5,214 nt of DNA, taken from assembly GCA_021788515.1 (NCBI GenBank), contig JAJYKN010000148.1:1-5214 (forward strand), read 5' to 3'. This document shows, in pieces, positions 3,913 through 5,214 of the stretch. The stretch is from Nitrospirota bacterium (GTDB taxonomy: Bacteria > Nitrospirota > UBA9217). The translations under genes were made by a program, and so were the position numbers. Under the pieces are notes generated by a model. The model did not search any database. It had not been told where the DNA came from and worked only from the letters and a program-made list of their open reading frames with translations. Numbering within the stretch: the stretch's first letter is position 1; every line of letters begins with the position of its first letter.

Positions 3913-5214
3913 ATGATGTCCGGCACAATCAACAGTGAACGAGTCCTCGTGAGCGTAGCATTGATGTTTGTTCTGCTCTTGTTATCGCCGGTCCAACCTT
4001 CCCAGGCCGCGGAGATGTCGGATTACTGCATCACGCCGCCCTACATCGGCGCCCAGATCGAGCCGAACCTGTTGCTCATGATCGACAATTCTGCCAGCAT
4101 GTACGACCTGGCCTGGACGGACACGTCGAATTACTACTGCGCCAATGCCGCGAATACTTCCTGCACCTATGGATCGACCTGTTCCGGCACTGCCTACTGC
4201 CTGGCAAGCACTACAACTACCACTACAACCACAACGCCCACACCTGTACAGTGTCTCATAAACGGCACTTATTCTGATGCTGTCTGCAGTGCTATTGTCC
4301 CGCTTGACACCTGCTTGACTAACGGCAGCAAGAAAGGTCAATGCAAAAACGCAAAAACGGTCACGACCACGGTCACCGTTTCGCCCATCTCCTGCACGCA
4401 GGATTCCGATTGCAGCTCACATACCGCAAATGATACCTGCAATAACAAGTGCACGGTCACGCACTCCTGCTACGATAATACCTACAGCAGCTTGAATTCC
4501 TATGTCGGTTATTTCACTGCAACCGATGCGAGCAATAACGCGGTCTTCTATTCCTACGATGCTACGAACGGAAAATTCACGACCGATGTTCTGCCCGTCA
4601 CGTGCGCCTATTCAAATACCGGTGGAGGGGCGCCTACGTCGTCCACCTATGTGTGCGTGAATACGTCAGGCACGGGCACGGCAGAGGCTGTAACGGAGTT
4701 CGCTGCGAGCGGCAATTTTTTGAACTGGCTGACTGCTTCAAAGTTCGATATCGAAAAACAGATACTGACCGGCGGAAAATACGATACCACAAACCAGCTC
4801 CTCATCGCCGAGTCCCGCGGATGCTCAGGCCGGAAGTTCATCAAGACGGCGCCGGGCATGCCGGATATCACCTTTGCCATCAGGGGCGGGGGCTGGGATT
4901 GGCTCGACAAGATCACGAACCAGGCCACGGAATACGGCACGACGCACATCGAGGTTTACAAAGGGACGTATGATGCAGCGGACTGCGCCGCGGCGGTAAA
5001 CGACTGGATGCACATCAATACCACGAACCTCGGCACAGTGCAGAACGACACCAAGAATTGCGCCGGCACCACTTCGACATCGCAGATCGCGTTCAACCAG
5101 AGTATCCACGATTGCTACTGGTACTATAACGGTCACGGGCTGAGTAATTTGAACCCCATTGAGAATTCCTGCGTAAGCGATTGGAACATCATCAGCGCCC
5201 CGAGCATTTCGAGT
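3913..5214 (+). CDS. PilY1-like type IV pilus/adhesin protein, 5' part (runs off window end)
   Basis: The frame is open from ATG 3913 to the window edge, giving 434 residues without a stop. A signal peptide covers about residues 1-33: a hydrophobic core VALMFVLLLLSPV, then SQAA with likely cleavage after Ala32 or Ala33, so export to the periplasm or surface is expected. A von Willebrand A region starts at EPNLLLMIDNSASM; Asp58, Ser60 and Ser62 form the DxSxS part of the MIDAS metal site. Further PilY1-family signatures are GNFLNWLTASKFDIEKQILT (267-286) and the ESRGCSGRKFIK block with Glu300 and Cys304. PilY1 proteins are minor pilus-tip and adhesion/mechanosensing proteins of type IV pili, usually over 1000 residues, with a C-terminal beta-propeller that is not visible here. 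A cysteine-rich insertion (residues 76-186, 13 Cys) with nine consecutive Thr (100-108) interrupts the vWA domain. 21 Cys are visible in all, fitting an oxidised, disulfide-bonded exported protein. It could instead be a related surface adhesin. Confidence 0.82.
   Translation, partial: MMSGTINSERVLVSVALMFVLLLLSPVQPSQAAEMSDYCITPPYIGAQIEPNLLLMIDNSASMYDLAWTDTSNYYCANAANTSCTYGSTCSGTAYCLASTTTTTTTTTPTPVQCLINGTYSDAVCSAIVPLDTCLTNGSKKGQCKNAKTVTTTVTVSPISCTQDSDCSSHTANDTCNNKCTVTHSCYDNTYSSLNSYVGYFTATDASNNAVFYSYDATNGKFTTDVLPVTCAYSNTGGGAPTSSTYVCVNTSGTGTAEAVTEFAASGNFLNWLTASKFDIEKQILTGGKYDTTNQLLIAESRGCSGRKFIKTAPGMPDITFAIRGGGWDWLDKITNQATEYGTTHIEVYKGTYDAADCAAAVNDWMHINTTNLGTVQNDTKNCAGTTSTSQIAFNQSIHDCYWYYNGHGLSNLNPIENSCVSDWNIISAPSISS

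Noticed and set aside
4602..4973. Plus-strand 123-codon frame inside the PilY1-like gene
   Set aside because: It is out of frame with a clearly family-matching exported protein, is Arg/His-rich, and has no ribosome binding site.

Overview
The window is a 5.2 kb piece of a Gram-negative bacterial chromosome, all readable genes on the + strand, with coding regions at moderately high GC. The gene set (YraN, a cyclic-nucleotide-binding protein, RimO, a four-domain S1 protein, a PilY1-like pilus protein) and the CTCTGTG-type dispersed repeat suggest a Nitrospirota or Desulfobacterota (former Deltaproteobacteria) lineage. This placement is inference from gene content and sequence style, not a phylogenetic result.

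Layout. Bases 1-264 are the 3' part of a YraN/UPF0102 nuclease-fold gene. At 275-733, in the same transcription unit, lies a stand-alone cyclic-nucleotide-binding domain protein. A clear sigma-70-type promoter (745-773) then starts a new unit with rimO (811-2211), the ribosomal protein S12 methylthiotransferase. The last ~24 codons of rimO run into an inverted-repeat element (2139-2310) made of 9-bp CTCTGTG-type units. The element carries a probable intrinsic terminator and ends just upstream of the ribosome binding site of the next gene. That gene (2339-3547) encodes a 402-residue protein with four S1 RNA-binding domains and is closed by a strong intrinsic terminator (3573-3603).

A ~310-base AT-rich intergenic region follows (about 30-38% GC in three hand-counted 60-base lines). 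It is unusually dense in dyad symmetry and contains a sigma-54-like promoter match, a 17-bp operator-like palindrome over an extended -10, and a hairpin in the predicted leader. It feeds a PilY1-like gene (3913 to beyond the window end) with a signal peptide, a von Willebrand A MIDAS motif, and a cysteine-rich insertion with nine consecutive threonines inside the vWA region.

Functionally, the first four genes are housekeeping or signalling: nuclease fold, nucleotide sensing, S12 modification and RNA binding. RimO and the S1 protein both touch the small ribosomal subunit or mRNA, but the terminator between them argues against a simple operon. The PilY1-like gene starts a separate, regulated surface or type IV pilus locus. 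I found no CRISPR array, tRNA, rRNA, transposase or phage gene. I see no convincing wholly new multi-gene system; the most interesting features are the repeat that rewrites the rimO 3' end and the structured region upstream of the PilY1-like gene.
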